64,000 nt of DNA from Caballeronia sp. SEWSISQ10-4 2 (GTDB lineage: Bacteria; Pseudomonadota; Gammaproteobacteria; Burkholderiales; Burkholderiaceae): NCBI RefSeq assembly GCF_030464885.1, contig NZ_JALPRJ010000018.1:1-64000 (forward strand), written 5' to 3'. Under the pieces are notes generated by a model. The model made no database searches and was not told where the DNA came from. It worked only from the letters and a program-made list of their open reading frames with translations. Positions 63,545 through 64,000 of this stretch are shown here, in pieces. Every line of letters begins with the position of its first letter. The stretch's first letter is position 1. A program made the translations under genes and the position numbers.

Positions 63545-64000
63545 AACCGACTCTCCTTGTAGCAGTGATGCTCGTGCTGGGTTCCGGGGCTGCGAACGCC
63601 TATGACCTGCCAGACTGGTCGAGTGACCCGCGCGTGCGGCACGTGTCGTACCGGCCTGACGAAGTCGTGCGCATTGATGCACAGCGTGGGTTCGCCACAC
63701 ACATTGCGCTCGACCCGCACGAACAAATTCTCGTGGTAGCACCTGGCGATAGGGACGGCTGGCAGGTTGTGGCGAGCAAGGGTGATCACGACGTCTATCT
63801 GAAGCCGCAGCTCGCGGCGCATGACTCGAACCTCGAGATTCGTACCGACCGGCGCAGTTACAGCTTCGATTTGGTCGTGCTGCCGCTGAGGGTGAGATTT
63901 GGCAATGACGAGGAGATGTACCGCGTCACATTCACGTATCCCGACGAGATGCGGACTAAAACCCAAGTCGATGCGGAGCAGGCGTTGGTACAGGCGCGCC
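63541..64000 (+). CDS. virB9: VirB9-like outer-membrane core component, partial at window edge
   Basis: The start ATG 63541 overlaps the VirB8 stop. At least 153 residues are visible: signal peptide ending GAANAYDLPDW, then RHVSYRPDEVVRIDAQRGFA, THIALDPHEQILVVAPGDRD and FDLVVLPLRVRFG, the N-terminal VirB9/CagX domain. The frame is open to the last base, so the C-terminal part lies beyond the window. VirB9 forms the outer-membrane ring with VirB7 and VirB10. Confidence 0.92.
   Translation, partial: MKPTLLVAVMLVLGSGAANAYDLPDWSSDPRVRHVSYRPDEVVRIDAQRGFATHIALDPHEQILVVAPGDRDGWQVVASKGDHDVYLKPQLAAHDSNLEIRTDRRSYSFDLVVLPLRVRFGNDEEMYRVTFTYPDEMRTKTQVDAEQALVQAR

Noticed and set aside
1-64000. CRISPR arrays, rRNA or tRNA genes
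   Set aside because: No regularly spaced direct repeats and no cloverleaf or rRNA-like segments were noticed on reading both strands.

Overview
The window looks like an accessory replicon (plasmid or megaplasmid region) of a Burkholderiaceae bacterium, most likely Paraburkholderia or Caballeronia. The evidence is high G+C coding sequence, four Burkholderia-type trimeric porin genes (one broken), a DUF4148-type small secreted protein, many IS6/IS5/IS4 remnants, and a VirB-type conjugation operon running off the right edge. No rRNA, tRNA, CRISPR array or replication origin was seen.

Region 1 (1-12.3 kb) is an ECF sigma factor/anti-sigma pair followed by several small secreted or lipoprotein genes, a membrane-ferredoxin-cyclase fusion, a YceI lipoprotein and a patatin-like lipase. 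A motif GGAATA-N17-GT recurs in front of the sigma gene and several small genes, suggesting a local ECF regulon. Many genes here are broken by single-base indels, and an IS50-like element sits in a decayed CuA-cupredoxin gene.

Region 2 (12.3-17.7 kb) is an insertion-sequence graveyard: an IS903-type element itself split by a 528-bp element without a transposase, IS6 fragments, and a truncated porin joined to the tail of an aspartoacylase-family gene.

Region 3 (17.7-33 kb) holds two catabolic islands. The first has TetR, an amidohydrolase/decarboxylase, then a divergent operon of Gfo/Idh dehydrogenase, DUF993 aldolase-like protein and sugar-phosphate-isomerase-like protein, followed by an MFS transporter, a porin and a chemoreceptor. 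The second has TetR, an acyl-CoA ligase, a kappa-GST/HCCA-isomerase-like protein and a nitronate monooxygenase.

Region 4 (33-41 kb) carries a stand-alone lpxD paralogue and a porin between direct copies of an IS5-family 3' end, then an IS6 fragment, an aminotransferase stub and another porin.

Region 5 (41.7-47 kb) is a complete ABC importer operon with a SLOG/LOG-like protein at its end and a divergent LysR regulator.

Region 6 (47.1-48.7 kb) is a mosaic of a relaxase tail, a transposase scrap and a P4-type integrase without its catalytic domain.

Region 7 (50.0-53.5 kb) is the least explained locus: a 25-codon ORF behind a large palindrome, a double zinc-ribbon protein, a small unknown protein, a LuxR-type solo regulator with an altered ligand pocket and a membrane di-iron desaturase/hydroxylase, facing a tRNA 2-selenouridine synthase-like gene.

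Region 8 (53.9-64 kb) is conjugation: small plasmid genes, an AlpA-like regulator, a ParA-like ATPase with an altered Walker A motif, TrbM/KikA, and VirB1-2-3-4-6-5-lipoprotein-8-9.
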